From assembly GCF_900162825.1 (NCBI RefSeq), contig NZ_FUGE01000238.1, forward strand, positions 1 through 32,634: a stretch of 32,634 nucleotides of DNA, read 5' to 3'. The position numbers and the translations under genes are program-made. Below the pieces are notes generated by a model. The model had not been told where the DNA came from and did not search any database. It saw nothing but the letters and a program-made list of their open reading frames with translations. Positions 16,353 through 24,261 of the stretch are shown here, one piece after another. The number at the start of each line of letters is the position of its first letter. The stretch's first letter is position 1. Source of the stretch: Psychrobacter piechaudii (GTDB lineage Bacteria; Pseudomonadota; Gammaproteobacteria; Pseudomonadales; Moraxellaceae).

Positions 16353-17471
16353 CTATATTTTTGACTCCTTAGCCAATAGATATACTTTTTCTTTATCTAC
16401 TTCTATTCCTAGACCTGGCTTATTAGGAATAACCAGTCCAAAATCTTTATACTCTAAAGGTTGTTTTAGGATTGTATCTGTTAATAATAGTGGCCCAAAC
16501 AGCTCTGTATCATAAGCTAAGGTTGGAAATGTTGAAAAAGCATGCGCAGAAGCAATGGTTCCAATAGGCCCCTCCAACATCGTTCCACCGTATAGATCTA
16601 CTCCTGCTAATGCAGCAATTTTTCCAATCAAACAAGCGTTAGTTAATCCTCCTGCTTGATTGATCTTAACCGCAAATACATCAGCGCAGTGCTCAGCTGC
16701 TAACCAAAAAGCATTTTGAGGGTCTTGAACAATTTCATCTGCCATAATCGCTACATTAAACCGGTCTGTAAGACGCTTTAACCCAGCTTTGTTTCTTTGG
16801 CTTATTGGCTGTTCAATAAGAGCAACCCCTCCTTCTTGAAGTCTTGATATGCCATCTAGGCACTGTAACTCAGTCCAAGCCTGGTTAATGTCCACAATAA
16901 CTCGATATTCACCTAGAGCTTTTTTAATCTCTAAAACGTGTGCAACATCTTGGTCAACTGAGTTAGACCCTATCTTAAGCTTGAAAATTCTGTGCTTTCT
17001 TTCATTAATTACTCTTTTAGCTTCAGCAATATCTGTCTCAGTATCTCCACTTGCAAGAGTCCATGCTACTTCAACTCTGTCTCTTACTCGGCCACCTAAT
17101 AGCTCACTGATCGGTAGTCCTAAGCGCTTACCTTGAATATCTAACAAAGCCGTTTCTACAGCAGACTTTGCAAAACGGTTACCATGAATATTTTTATTGA
17201 GTAATTTCATAGCTTCTGCTACGTTTGAAGGTTGCTCTTGCAAGAGTAGTGGCGTGAAGTAGGCATCTATATTAGTTTTAATACTATGAGGACTTTCTTC
17301 AGCATAACTAAGCCCACCAATAGTTGTTGCCTCCCCCCAACCTTCTAGGCCATCATTAGTTTCAATATGGACTAAAACCAAAACCTGCTCATTCATTACA
17401 GTGCAAGATAGCTTATGAGCTCGGATAGTTGGTACGGGTACTAATAAGGTATTGATAGATTTGATATTCAC
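16353..17471 (-). CDS. catB: Muconate cycloisomerase
   Basis: A 372-residue enolase-superfamily enzyme that cyclises cis,cis-muconate to muconolactone. The active-site residues match the muconate lactonising enzyme: Lys164 and Lys166 in FKLKIGSN, and the metal ligands Asp194 in VDINQAW, Glu220 in IEQP and Asp245 in MADEI, each about three to four residues before the P. putida numbering. It starts with GTG at 17471, preceded by AAGGA. It is the first gene of the minus-strand catabolic block and shares a 161-base divergent control region with the LysR regulator gene. Confidence 0.95.
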   Translation of the reverse strand: MNIKSINTLLVPVPTIRAHKLSCTVMNEQVLVLVHIETNDGLEGWGEATTIGGLSYAEESPHSIKTNIDAYFTPLLLQEQPSNVAEAMKLLNKNIHGNRFAKSAVETALLDIQGKRLGLPISELLGGRVRDRVEVAWTLASGDTETDIAEAKRVINERKHRIFKLKIGSNSVDQDVAHVLEIKKALGEYRVIVDINQAWTELQCLDGISRLQEGGVALIEQPISQRNKAGLKRLTDRFNVAIMADEIVQDPQNAFWLAAEHCADVFAVKINQAGGLTNACLIGKIAALAGVDLYGGTMLEGPIGTIASAHAFSTFPTLAYDTELFGPLLLTDTILKQPLEYKDFGLVIPNKPGLGIEVDKEKVYLLAKESKI

Positions 17472-17522
17472 TACGGCATCCTTGTAGCTTGTATGGTGTC
17501 ATGTGATTTCCTTGACTTGCAT

Positions 17523-17538
17523 ATACTATATTTAGTAT
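17523..17538. promoter_or_regulatory. Inverted repeat in the catB / LysR-regulator control region
   Basis: ATACTA-TATT-TAGTAT is a perfect inverted repeat about 52 bases before catB. It is close to, but one base longer than, the ATAC-N7-GTAT consensus and probably is the second subsite bound by the adjacent LysR protein near the catB promoter. Confidence 0.55.
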
Positions 17539-17575
17539 CTGTCTTATTGTCTAAGACTTAATTTAGTAGCTAACT

Positions 17576-17590
17576 ATACCTTTTTGGTAT
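17576..17590. promoter_or_regulatory. BenM/CatM-type operator (ATAC-N7-GTAT)
   Basis: ATAC-CTTTTTG-GTAT matches exactly the consensus recognised by the Acinetobacter LysR regulators BenM and CatM. It lies 43 bases before the regulator start and 105 before catB, where a LysR recognition site is expected to serve autoregulation and muconate-induced activation of the divergent gene. Confidence 0.75.
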
Positions 17591-17632
17591 ATCTATTATA
17601 AAATACCACTAAAACTCATCAGGACTATATAG

Positions 17633-18550
17633 ATGGAACTACGACATTTAAGATATTTTGTTGCTGTTGCTGAGTGTAAAAGCTTTAATGCAGCGGCGAA
17701 AAGGCTTTTTATTTCACAACCACCGCTGAGCCGACAAATCAAACAGCTTGAAGATGAAATGGGTATAGAGCTTATAAACCGTAATCAGCGACCTTTACAA
17801 CTGACAGAAGCTGGTGAATTTTTCTATGAGCATGCTGTTCAAATCTTATCTAAAGCTGATAATCTCAAGAACATGACTTTGCGTATGGCAAGCTTTGATG
17901 ACACAATATCAATAGGATTTGTTTCTTCAATTCTTTCAGGGTTTTTACCCAGAATCATTGCTTCTTTTAGAGAAACTCATCCTAATGTTAAAGTAAAGCT
18001 GCATGATCTTAATTCTTTTGAACAAACTGAAGCGTTAAAAGAAGGTAGAATTGATGTTGGTTATGGAAGGTTAAGGCTCGAAGACACTTCAGTTAGAAGA
18101 ATTGTGTTACGTGAAGAAAAACTAGTAGCTGCTATTCCTATTACTCATCACTTAGCGAACAATCCTGATAGAAAGCTTGAGCTATTAGAGCTCGTTAATG
18201 ATGATCTATTACTATACCCCAGAAGACCACGACCTAGCTTTCTGGATCAGGTTCTAGAACTATTTGAGCAAAGAAATATACATCCAAAGTCTTATCAAGA
18301 AGTTAGGGAGTTGCAAGTTGTTTTAGGTCTAGTTGCAGCTGGAGAAGGGATAAGCATAGTTCCTGAAACAGTGAGCCATGTTCGAAGCAATGAGATTGTA
18401 TATATGTCTTTTTCAGATGAAGAAATTACCTCCCCTATCATTATGAATATCCGTAATTTTGATAAGTCAGACTTACTCTCAACATTACTCAAAGTTACCT
18501 ATGAAAACTATGACAAATTTGGATTTTCTTATAAAAAGCAATATCTTTAG
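17633..18550 (+). CDS. catM: LysR-family regulator of benzoate/catechol degradation (CatM/BenM-like)
   Basis: A 305-residue LysR-type regulator. The N-terminal winged helix-turn-helix reads MELRHLRYFVAVAE, FNAAAKRLFISQPPLSRQIKQLE (residues 1-60). A linker helix and a periplasmic-binding-like effector domain (about 90-300) follow. The whole resembles BenM/CatM, which respond to cis,cis-muconate and, for BenM, also benzoate. It is transcribed divergently from catB, with an exact BenM/CatM consensus site between them, so it most likely activates the block. CAGGA precedes the ATG. Whether it is CatM or BenM cannot be settled; only one such regulator is present here, while Acinetobacter uses two. 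Confidence 0.88.
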   Translation: MELRHLRYFVAVAECKSFNAAAKRLFISQPPLSRQIKQLEDEMGIELINRNQRPLQLTEAGEFFYEHAVQILSKADNLKNMTLRMASFDDTISIGFVSSILSGFLPRIIASFRETHPNVKVKLHDLNSFEQTEALKEGRIDVGYGRLRLEDTSVRRIVLREEKLVAAIPITHHLANNPDRKLELLELVNDDLLLYPRRPRPSFLDQVLELFEQRNIHPKSYQEVRELQVVLGLVAAGEGISIVPETVSHVRSNEIVYMSFSDEEITSPIIMNIRNFDKSDLLSTLLKVTYENYDKFGFSYKKQYL

Positions 18551-18673
18551 TATATTAGAGACCAAATATACCTGCTCATAATATACCCATTGAGTTTACA
18601 AGCTACTATCAGATTATAATCCAGCTTTGATGAGCTTTTTAGATGAGACTAGCTAGCCCATAGAATACTGGCT

Positions 18674-19099
18674 TTAATTATCCGCCAAAGTATTAAGTAT
18701 GCCGCACGATTCGGCTCGTGACTCCGTTGTACATTTTTGACGTAGCTCTGTTAAATGCTGCCTTAGTTGATTTAGCTGTGCAATCTGCTGCTCAACCGCA
18801 AGGATATGCTTATCTAATAAGTTATTTACCTCACTGCATTCCTTATTTGGCGCATCCCAATATCCAAGCAGGGTTCTTACTTCCTCTAATGTCATATCAA
18901 GTGTGCGGCAACGAAGTATAAAGTTCAGCCTTTCCACATGACTGTCATTATATAAACGGTAGTTGGACTGACTTCGAAATGGCTCTGGTAAAAGCCCCTC
19001 TTTTTCATAATAACGAATCGTCTCTACCGTCGCACCTGTCTTTTCTGAAAGAACACCAATTCTTATTGGTTCAGGTTTTATTGACTCAGCACTTACCAT
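18674..19099 (-). CDS. cadR: MerR-family Cd(II)/Pb(II)/Zn(II) sensor, CadR/PbrR type
   Basis: A 141-residue MerR regulator with the winged HTH (IRIGVLSEKTGATVETIRYYEKEGLL), dimerisation helix and metal loop. Counted from the chosen ATG the cysteines are 64, 88, 123 and 132. The last three occupy the positions of the CadR/PbrR metal-binding cysteines (about 77, 112, 119 when numbering starts at the HTH). The open frame reaches an ATG at 19114, but that ATG lies within the AGGAG ribosome-binding site of the ATG at 19099, so the shorter start is preferred. It is divergent from the P-type ATPase it presumably controls. A His-rich C-terminus as in P. putida CadR is absent. Confidence 0.87.
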   Translation of the reverse strand: MVSAESIKPEPIRIGVLSEKTGATVETIRYYEKEGLLPEPFRSQSNYRLYNDSHVERLNFILRCRTLDMTLEEVRTLLGYWDAPNKECSEVNNLLDKHILAVEQQIAQLNQLRQHLTELRQKCTTESRAESCGILNTLADN

Positions 19100-19135
19100 G
19101 ACCACTCTCCTCATTTATAACTAACAACAATGGCC

Positions 19136-19166
19136 TTGACCCTATAGCCACTTCAGGGTTCATAAT
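19136..19166 (+). promoter_or_regulatory. MerR-type promoter/operator of the Zn/Cd ATPase gene
   Basis: TTGACC (19136-19141) and CATAAT (19161-19166) are separated by 19 bases, the over-long spacer that MerR-family activators correct by untwisting DNA. The spacer holds the dyad ACCCT...AGGGT (19139-19159) with ACCCTATAG on the left, close to known CadR/PbrR/ZntR operators. The ATPase start is 26 bases downstream. Confidence 0.8.
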
Positions 19167-19191
19167 ATCATTAATTATAGGGGAGTATTGT

Positions 19192-21336
19192 ATGCAATAT
19201 CATGTTGATGGTATGGACTGTGCTAGCTGTGTCGGTAAAATTGAATCTGCATTGAGCCGTATGTCTGGCGTGTCTGATGTTAAGTTAAACTTTGCTACTA
19301 GAAAGCTTGATTTAACCTTAGACCCTGAGTCTAAAACAACAGCCAAAGATGTCGAAAAAACAATTAAAAGCTTAGGCTTTGACATCACTGAAGTTTCAGA
19401 GTCGCACGATGCCTCTAGTATGTCTGACGACTCACTAGAAGCTCAGCACTGGTGGCAGTCTAAAAAAGGAAAGCAGGTGGTTGTTCTCGGTACTTTGATG
19501 AGTGCTGCCTACGTGTTTTCACTTATCTTCCCAAGCTATGGTACTTGGGTTTTTGCGCTTGCCGTTATTATGGGCGTTACTCCCTTTGTCCGCACAGCAT
19601 GGGCATTAGCTAGGACAGGCACACCTTTTTCAATTGAAATGTTAATGTCAGTGGCTGCTATTGGCGCCCTGATTATTGGTGAAGCAGAAGAAGCCGCCGC
19701 CGTTGTCTTTTTATTCTCTGTGGGTGAGCTGTTTGAAAGTGTGGCAGCAGATCGCGCTCGTGCCGGCATCAAGGCGTTAACGAATCTAATCCCTAAAAAT
19801 GCCATTAGAATTGATTCAGAAGGCAGACAGCATGAAGTTGCTGCCTCATCCCTAAAGGTGAATGACCTTATCTTGATACGTCCTGGCGACAGAGTATCCG
19901 CTGATGGTGAAATCACGCAGGGTGAATCAAGCATTGACGACTCCCCTATTACGGGTGAATCAGTGCCTATTCATAAAACAGTTGGCGATACAGTATTTGC
20001 AGGCTCTGTAAACCTTGATGGTGTCATTCAGGTTAAAGTTGAGAAAGCTGCTAAGGACAATACCATCTCGCGCATCATTGAGCTTGTCGAACAGGCTCAA
20101 GCCTCTAAAGCGCCAACAGCTCGTTTCATTGAGAAGTTTAGCCAGTACTACACCCCTATCGTCATGGGCATCGCTGCTCTAATCATTATTGCTCCGCCAT
20201 TATTTATGGGCGGGGAATGGATGACCTGGCTGTACCGTGGTCTTGCTCTATTACTTATTGCCTGTCCCTGTGCGCTGGTACTGTCTACTCCAGCAGCTAT
20301 TGCTTCAGGACTTGCTGTGGGTGCTCGGCGCGGTTTACTGATTAAGGGCGGCAGTGCTCTAGAAGTTATTGGTCAAGTCGATACCATTGCCTTTGATAAG
20401 ACAGGCACTCTAACCGAAGGCGAGCCTAAGGTCACCAACGTTGTTGGATTGACTGAACGATATTTAAGCACTGAGGGCAAGCGTGAGCTACTTGGATTAT
20501 TTGCTGCTGTTGAATATGGGTCAAGCCATCCCCTAGCCAAAGCTATTGTCGATCATGCAAAGACCTCTAATGTCGCTATACCCGCTGCTTCAAACTCATA
20601 CGCAACTGCCGGTAAAGCGGTCCATGCAACGGTAAACCAGAACACTCTCGCTATCGGCTCTCCTGTTTATGCTGCTGACGAGACCGTTATTTCTGCATCA
20701 CAGCAAGCACAGATTGAAACACTCCAAAATGAAGGTAAGACCGTTTCTGTTTTAATTGATGAAGGTAGCCATGAAGTATTGGGGCTAGTTGCCTTACGTG
20801 ATGAGCTACGAGCAGACTCTAAAACCGCAATAGCCGAACTTAAAACATTAGGAATACGCTCTGTCATGCTAACAGGTGACAATAAGCTTACCGCTAAAGC
20901 ACTGGCAAGTGATTTACAAGTAGATTGGGAAGCCGAACTATTGCCAGAAGATAAGCTTGACCTGCTTAGTCGTATGAGAAGCAATAATAAAATAGCCATG
21001 GTTGGCGATGGAATTAATGATGCCCCTGCTCTGGCAACTGCTGATGTTGGTATTGCAATGGGTGGTGGTACAGATGTCGCGATGGAAACTGCAGACATTG
21101 CACTACTAAAAAGTCGTGTTATCGATGTCGTTCATCTAATAAAGCTTTCACGAGCGACTATGAGAAACATCCATCAAAACGTTGTGTTTGCGCTAGGCTT
21201 AAAAGGTGTGTTTTTGATTACGACCATATTCGGTATCACAGGATTATGGATCGCTGTTTTGGCCGATACAGGGGCTACGGTTTTGGTAACTCTTAATGCG
21301 TTGCGCCTACTTAGGTTTAAGGGCTCGGATGAGTAA
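19192..21336 (+). CDS. cadA: Zn(II)/Cd(II)/Pb(II)-exporting P1B-type ATPase
   Basis: A 714-residue P1B-2 ATPase exporting divalent soft metals to the periplasm. An N-terminal heavy-metal-associated domain has GMDCASC (Cys10, Cys13). The actuator TGESVP loop, the transmembrane CPC motif (Cys358-Pro-Cys360), the phosphorylated Asp402 in DKTGT, the SSHPLA histidine motif, TGDN and [10 protein letters not shown] are present. The C-terminal LADTGATVLVTLNALRLL contains the aspartate that marks the Zn/Cd/Pb group (ZntA/CadA), unlike the MSxxS of copper pumps. It is preceded by GGGGAG and a MerR-type promoter and is divergent from its likely regulator. zntA would be an equivalent name. Confidence 0.94.
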   Translation: MQYHVDGMDCASCVGKIESALSRMSGVSDVKLNFATRKLDLTLDPESKTTAKDVEKTIKSLGFDITEVSESHDASSMSDDSLEAQHWWQSKKGKQVVVLGTLMSAAYVFSLIFPSYGTWVFALAVIMGVTPFVRTAWALARTGTPFSIEMLMSVAAIGALIIGEAEEAAAVVFLFSVGELFESVAADRARAGIKALTNLIPKNAIRIDSEGRQHEVAASSLKVNDLILIRPGDRVSADGEITQGESSIDDSPITGESVPIHKTVGDTVFAGSVNLDGVIQVKVEKAAKDNTISRIIELVEQAQASKAPTARFIEKFSQYYTPIVMGIAALIIIAPPLFMGGEWMTWLYRGLALLLIACPCALVLSTPAAIASGLAVGARRGLLIKGGSALEVIGQVDTIAFDKTGTLTEGEPKVTNVVGLTERYLSTEGKRELLGLFAAVEYGSSHPLAKAIVDHAKTSNVAIPAASNSYATAGKAVHATVNQNTLAIGSPVYAADETVISASQQAQIETLQNEGKTVSVLIDEGSHEVLGLVALRDELRADSKTAIAELKTLGIRSVMLTGDNKLTAKALASDLQVDWEAELLPEDKLDLLSRMRSNNKIAMVGDGINDAPALATADVGIAMGGGTDVAMETADIALLKSRVIDVVHLIKLSRATMRNIHQNVVFALGLKGVFLITTIFGITGLWIAVLADTGATVLVTLNALRLLRFKGSDE

Positions 21337-21376
21337 ATGAAACATAAGCAGGTCAAAAAAACCTCTTATAAAAACC

Positions 21377-21414
21377 AAAAAAACTGCGTTGCCTTTATAG
21401 TAAAAGACAACGCA
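21377..21414 (-). terminator. Intrinsic terminator of the peroxiredoxin gene
   Basis: TGCGTTG (21385-21391) pairs with CAACGCA (21408-21414), with an inner CTTT/AAAG extension across one mismatch. On the minus strand a run of seven T follows, about 45 bases past the peroxiredoxin stop. On the plus strand there is no T-run, so it would stop cadA transcripts only weakly. Confidence 0.7.
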
Positions 21415-21458
21415 ATTTCATAACAATTAGAGCTTTATTTATCAAAAATTAATTTAAT

Positions 21459-21986
21459 TTACTTCTGGCTTTTTAAGTACTCTAACATAGTATCTGCATC
21501 TGACACTCCAAACGGGTCAGTTGGACAGTTGTCGTCGAAACCAGGCTCGCTAAATAATTTTTTGATTTCTTTATTATCGACATACATCGAATAACGCCAT
21601 GAGCGCATACCGAAGCCAAGGTTGCTTTTATCAACTAACATCCCCATTTTACGAGTGAACTCACCGTTACCGTCAGGAAGTAAGAATACGTTTTCACGGC
21701 CTTGTTTTAAGCCCCACTGGTACATAACAAAGGCATCGTTAACAGAAACACAAACAACTTCATCAACACCTAACGCTTTAAACTCATTGTAAAGCTCTTC
21801 ATAGCGAGGTAAGTGACTGGTTGAACAGGTTGGTGTAAAGGCACCAGGTAGTGAGAACACAACTACTTTTTTATTGGCAAATAACTCATCTGTGGTTAGA
21901 TCATACCATTTGAATGGGTTTTCACCACCGATAGATTCGTCACGAACACGAGTTTTAAAAGTTACATCAGGTACATGGGTAATCAT
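21459..21986 (-). CDS. Peroxiredoxin, Prx5 subfamily
   Basis: A 175-residue thioredoxin-fold peroxidase reducing hydrogen peroxide and organic hydroperoxides. The active-site motif PGAFTPTCS places the peroxidatic cysteine at Cys54 with Thr51 beside it, and the conserved arginine is in [10 protein letters not shown]. The sequence matches the Prx5 group found fused to glutaredoxin in Haemophilus and Neisseria, but here the glutaredoxin domain is absent and the protein ends after the peroxiredoxin fold. A second cysteine, in [10 protein letters not shown] near the C-terminus (about 154), could act as a resolving residue. GGAGA precedes the ATG. It is a single-gene transcript with its own terminator. 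Confidence 0.93.
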   Translation of the reverse strand: MITHVPDVTFKTRVRDESIGGENPFKWYDLTTDELFANKKVVVFSLPGAFTPTCSTSHLPRYEELYNEFKALGVDEVVCVSVNDAFVMYQWGLKQGRENVFLLPDGNGEFTRKMGMLVDKSNLGFGMRSWRYSMYVDNKEIKKLFSEPGFDDNCPTDPFGVSDADTMLEYLKSQK

Positions 21987-22199
21987 TTTTTTCTCCGAGT
22001 TAGGTTATTGTGTTTTTGTACTCTACTTTTTTCAGATATATATTAACAGCTATACCAATCCTTGTTCAAATCTTTAAGAGCCCATCCCAGATTCTGTGTA
22101 ACTGCAAGCTTGTCATAACTATACTGGCGATATTGATGAAGCCGGTGCTAGGTATGGTTATAACGTAAAAGATTAGTTAGTCCAAAAAACAACAACCCA

Positions 22200-23195
22200 T
22201 TACTGCAAAAGAGGAAACTGAGAAAGATTGGCATAAATGGCGGTAGCGACAAGCACAATTAGGACACTAAACCACACAAAATAAACCCGAGAACTTGACC
22301 AAGTAACCTCCCAGTTAATTTTATCTTTTGCAGTGAGCCACTCCATCACGCTAATGGCTACCGTCAGCCATAAAGTTCCGACTAGGTAGCCGCCCATCAC
22401 ATCACTTAAATAGTGCTCGTTTAACACAATCCGGCTTAGACCAATCAAAACACATAAAAAAACAGTCAGTGCCACAATGCGTATTTGAGTAATAAACTGC
22501 TTACCAAAACGAACCGCTAAATAAGCAACAAAACCATATAACGCAATTGAAATTGTCGCGTGACCACTAGGAAATGAGTAGGTTTGCTCAAGCAGTAGAA
22601 TGTCTAACGGTCTGTCTCGTTGAAACAACAATTTACTTAAGTAAGTAAATGCTGTACTGCCAATCGTAGCGATGAGCAGACCCACAATTAAGTAACGTTG
22701 AGCGATCATCCAACATAATATTGAGGTTAATAGTATGACTAACACAGTGGTCGGTGTAGACCCTAAGCTGGTAATTAAGATAAAAAAGTCGATGACCACA
22801 GAATCACTCAGCACACTCATCTGCTGCGAGACAAAGTGATCTATCGCCACGATAGAGTCTGAGATAACCACATCTTCGACCAGTCCGATAAATAGCGATA
22901 ATACATAGCCCATCACCAAAACTAGGGCGGTTAGCGGCAGTCCATAAAAATGCTCAATATGCAGTCGCTGCCAGAAGAAGTGATATAGCTTAGGGTGGCT
23001 CACTTTAAATCTAGCCAGCCGCTGTTTTATCTCAAACCTTGTTGCTAACGCTCTACCGTACTCCAACAGACGTGCCTGCAGTTTATTCCCATATGCAATG
23101 GCTGAGTGCTGCAATATCCATAAAAACACCATGACGAATACAATCAAGCTTATTAACAAAGTCAGCTGCTGATTGTCTTGAATTAAGGTGAGCAT
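22200..23195 (-). CDS. PAP2-family membrane phosphatase
   Basis: A 331-residue integral membrane protein of the type 2 phosphatidic acid phosphatase family. All three motifs are present: K-LLFQRDRP with Lys188/Arg195/Pro196, PSGH at 209-212, and SR-X5-H with Ser254/Arg255/His261. It probably dephosphorylates phosphatidic acid, undecaprenyl pyrophosphate or a similar lipid phosphate at the periplasmic face. The N-terminal membrane segment (about 13-30) and a cytoplasmic basic stretch (38-70) precede the core. An upstream in-frame TAA supports the ATG at 23195, but no good ribosome-binding site is seen; the small frame at 23183-23266 overlaps this start by 13 bases and could couple translation. 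Substrate not predictable from sequence. Confidence 0.9.
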   Translation of the reverse strand: MLTLIQDNQQLTLLISLIVFVMVFLWILQHSAIAYGNKLQARLLEYGRALATRFEIKQRLARFKVSHPKLYHFFWQRLHIEHFYGLPLTALVLVMGYVLSLFIGLVEDVVISDSIVAIDHFVSQQMSVLSDSVVIDFFILITSLGSTPTTVLVILLTSILCWMIAQRYLIVGLLIATIGSTAFTYLSKLLFQRDRPLDILLLEQTYSFPSGHATISIALYGFVAYLAVRFGKQFITQIRIVALTVFLCVLIGLSRIVLNEHYLSDVMGGYLVGTLWLTVAISVMEWLTAKDKINWEVTWSSSRVYFVWFSVLIVLVATAIYANLSQFPLLQ

Positions 23196-23266
23196 GAGTA
23201 ATAGGTTGCCTTTTTAGGTGCTTCTTTAGGTGTCTTTTTAGGGGCTTGTCGCTTGTATTTATCCAT
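23183..23266 (-). CDS. Possible 27-residue Pro/Lys-rich leader peptide overlapping the PAP2 start
   Basis: A short minus-strand frame from ATG 23266 to TAA reads MDKYKRQ, then APKKTPKEAPKKA, then TYYSCSP. It ends 13 bases inside the PAP2 gene. The A-P-K-K/E repeat is reflected in a DNA repeat (CTTTTTAGGTG-like units at 23210-23245). There is only a weak ribosome-binding site. It may be a translated leader, a chance frame, or the tail of a degraded gene. Confidence 0.25.
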   Translation of the reverse strand: MDKYKRQAPKKTPKEAPKKATYYSCSP

Positions 23267-23398
23267 CCACTTTAGGGTAAAGTTAGTCTATTTCATATTA
23301 GCTTTTCGCTACTTTTTATCAAGTATTCTTTGATTGAAGTGATTAAATCTTCTTCATTTAGAGGTAGTGGCAGCTTCCTTTAAGCATAAATATAAATT

Positions 23399-23432
23399 AA
23401 AAAACCCCGCAAGCCTGACTTACGGGGTTTTT
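23399..23432 (-). terminator. Intrinsic terminator after the RTX-like remnant
   Basis: AAAAACCCCG and CGGGGTTTTT form a 10-bp stem with a 13-base loop. T-runs stand on both sides, so it is bidirectional. It lies 32 bases past the stop at 23464. Confidence 0.85.
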
Positions 23433-23463
23433 ACTATCTACAAATTATACTTAATGCTTAGAT

Positions 23464-24192
23464 TTAGATTACGCTTTGCATATCAACATCAATCATGAAT
23501 ACAGCATCAGTGCCATTTGTGATGTTATCCGCTCTCGTGTATTCAGCAAACTCATAAGTAACACCGTTGATTTCCTTGGTTTCCGTGTTGCCTGTCGCTT
23601 CCAACGAAGGAGAAGCAAGGCTTTTGTCTATAGAGTCGTCTGCATCACCGATTAGGTAGATTGATTTGCCATTGGAGTCGCTTCTACCTCCAAGATGGAA
23701 GGTATTGGCATCATCAGCACCGCCTTTACCCAAGTCGATAACTTCCATTTCCACTAGGTCACCGATTTTAATGTTATGACCACTACCTTCTATAACAAGC
23801 GTATCAAAGCCTGAACCACCATTGATAGTGCCACCGCCTTTACCGTCTTTAAGTGTCAGCACATCATCACCGCCACCTAAGTTAACAGTACCGCTAGTCA
23901 TAGCAAGCAAGGTTAAACTGTCATCTGAAGCTGATAAGTTGATTGTACCGCCCTTCAAATCCAAGAACTGATTATCAGGATTGGTTTCAGTCAAGTTAAC
24001 AACTTTATCCCCCTCGCCTACATTTAGCGTAACACCATTCATCAAACGAATGTCGATAGTATCAACAGCACCATCTTCATTGTTGTTCTTGTGACCTGTG
24101 TAAACAGTACCGCCTGAGAACTCACCGATAGTTATCGTATCGGCATTTGCACCAGGCTCTACCTCACCACCACTCATCTTAGCGATATGCAC
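23464..24192 (-). CDS. C-terminal remnant of a large RTX/Bap-like secreted protein
   Basis: The 242-residue frame is Asp/Gly/Thr-rich with repeated units of the pattern D-(L/I/V)-x-L-x5-G-T-(V/I)-N-L-G-G-G-D-D. Examples are DDSLTLLAMTSGTVNLGGG and DDVLTLKDGKGGGTINGG, like calcium-binding beta-roll regions. It ends in TDAVFMIDVDMQSVI, the style of C-terminal type I secretion signals in giant adhesins. There is no ATG: the only start is GTG at 24192 without a ribosome-binding site, and the frame is open back to a TAG at 24241-24243. No signal peptide or N-terminal retention module is present, and such proteins are normally thousands of residues. I read it as the surviving tail of a deleted gene; a genuine small secreted protein is less likely. 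Confidence 0.6.
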   Translation of the reverse strand: MHIAKMSGGEVEPGANADTITIGEFSGGTVYTGHKNNNEDGAVDTIDIRLMNGVTLNVGEGDKVVNLTETNPDNQFLDLKGGTINLSASDDSLTLLAMTSGTVNLGGGDDVLTLKDGKGGGTINGGSGFDTLVIEGSGHNIKIGDLVEMEVIDLGKGGADDANTFHLGGRSDSNGKSIYLIGDADDSIDKSLASPSLEATGNTETKEINGVTYEFAEYTRADNITNGTDAVFMIDVDMQSVI

Positions 24193-24261
24193 GTTATCAA
24201 CACCATTACCACAGGGGTCAATCGCTTGATAGGACTCAATCTAAAATAAGTAGGTTTAGGA

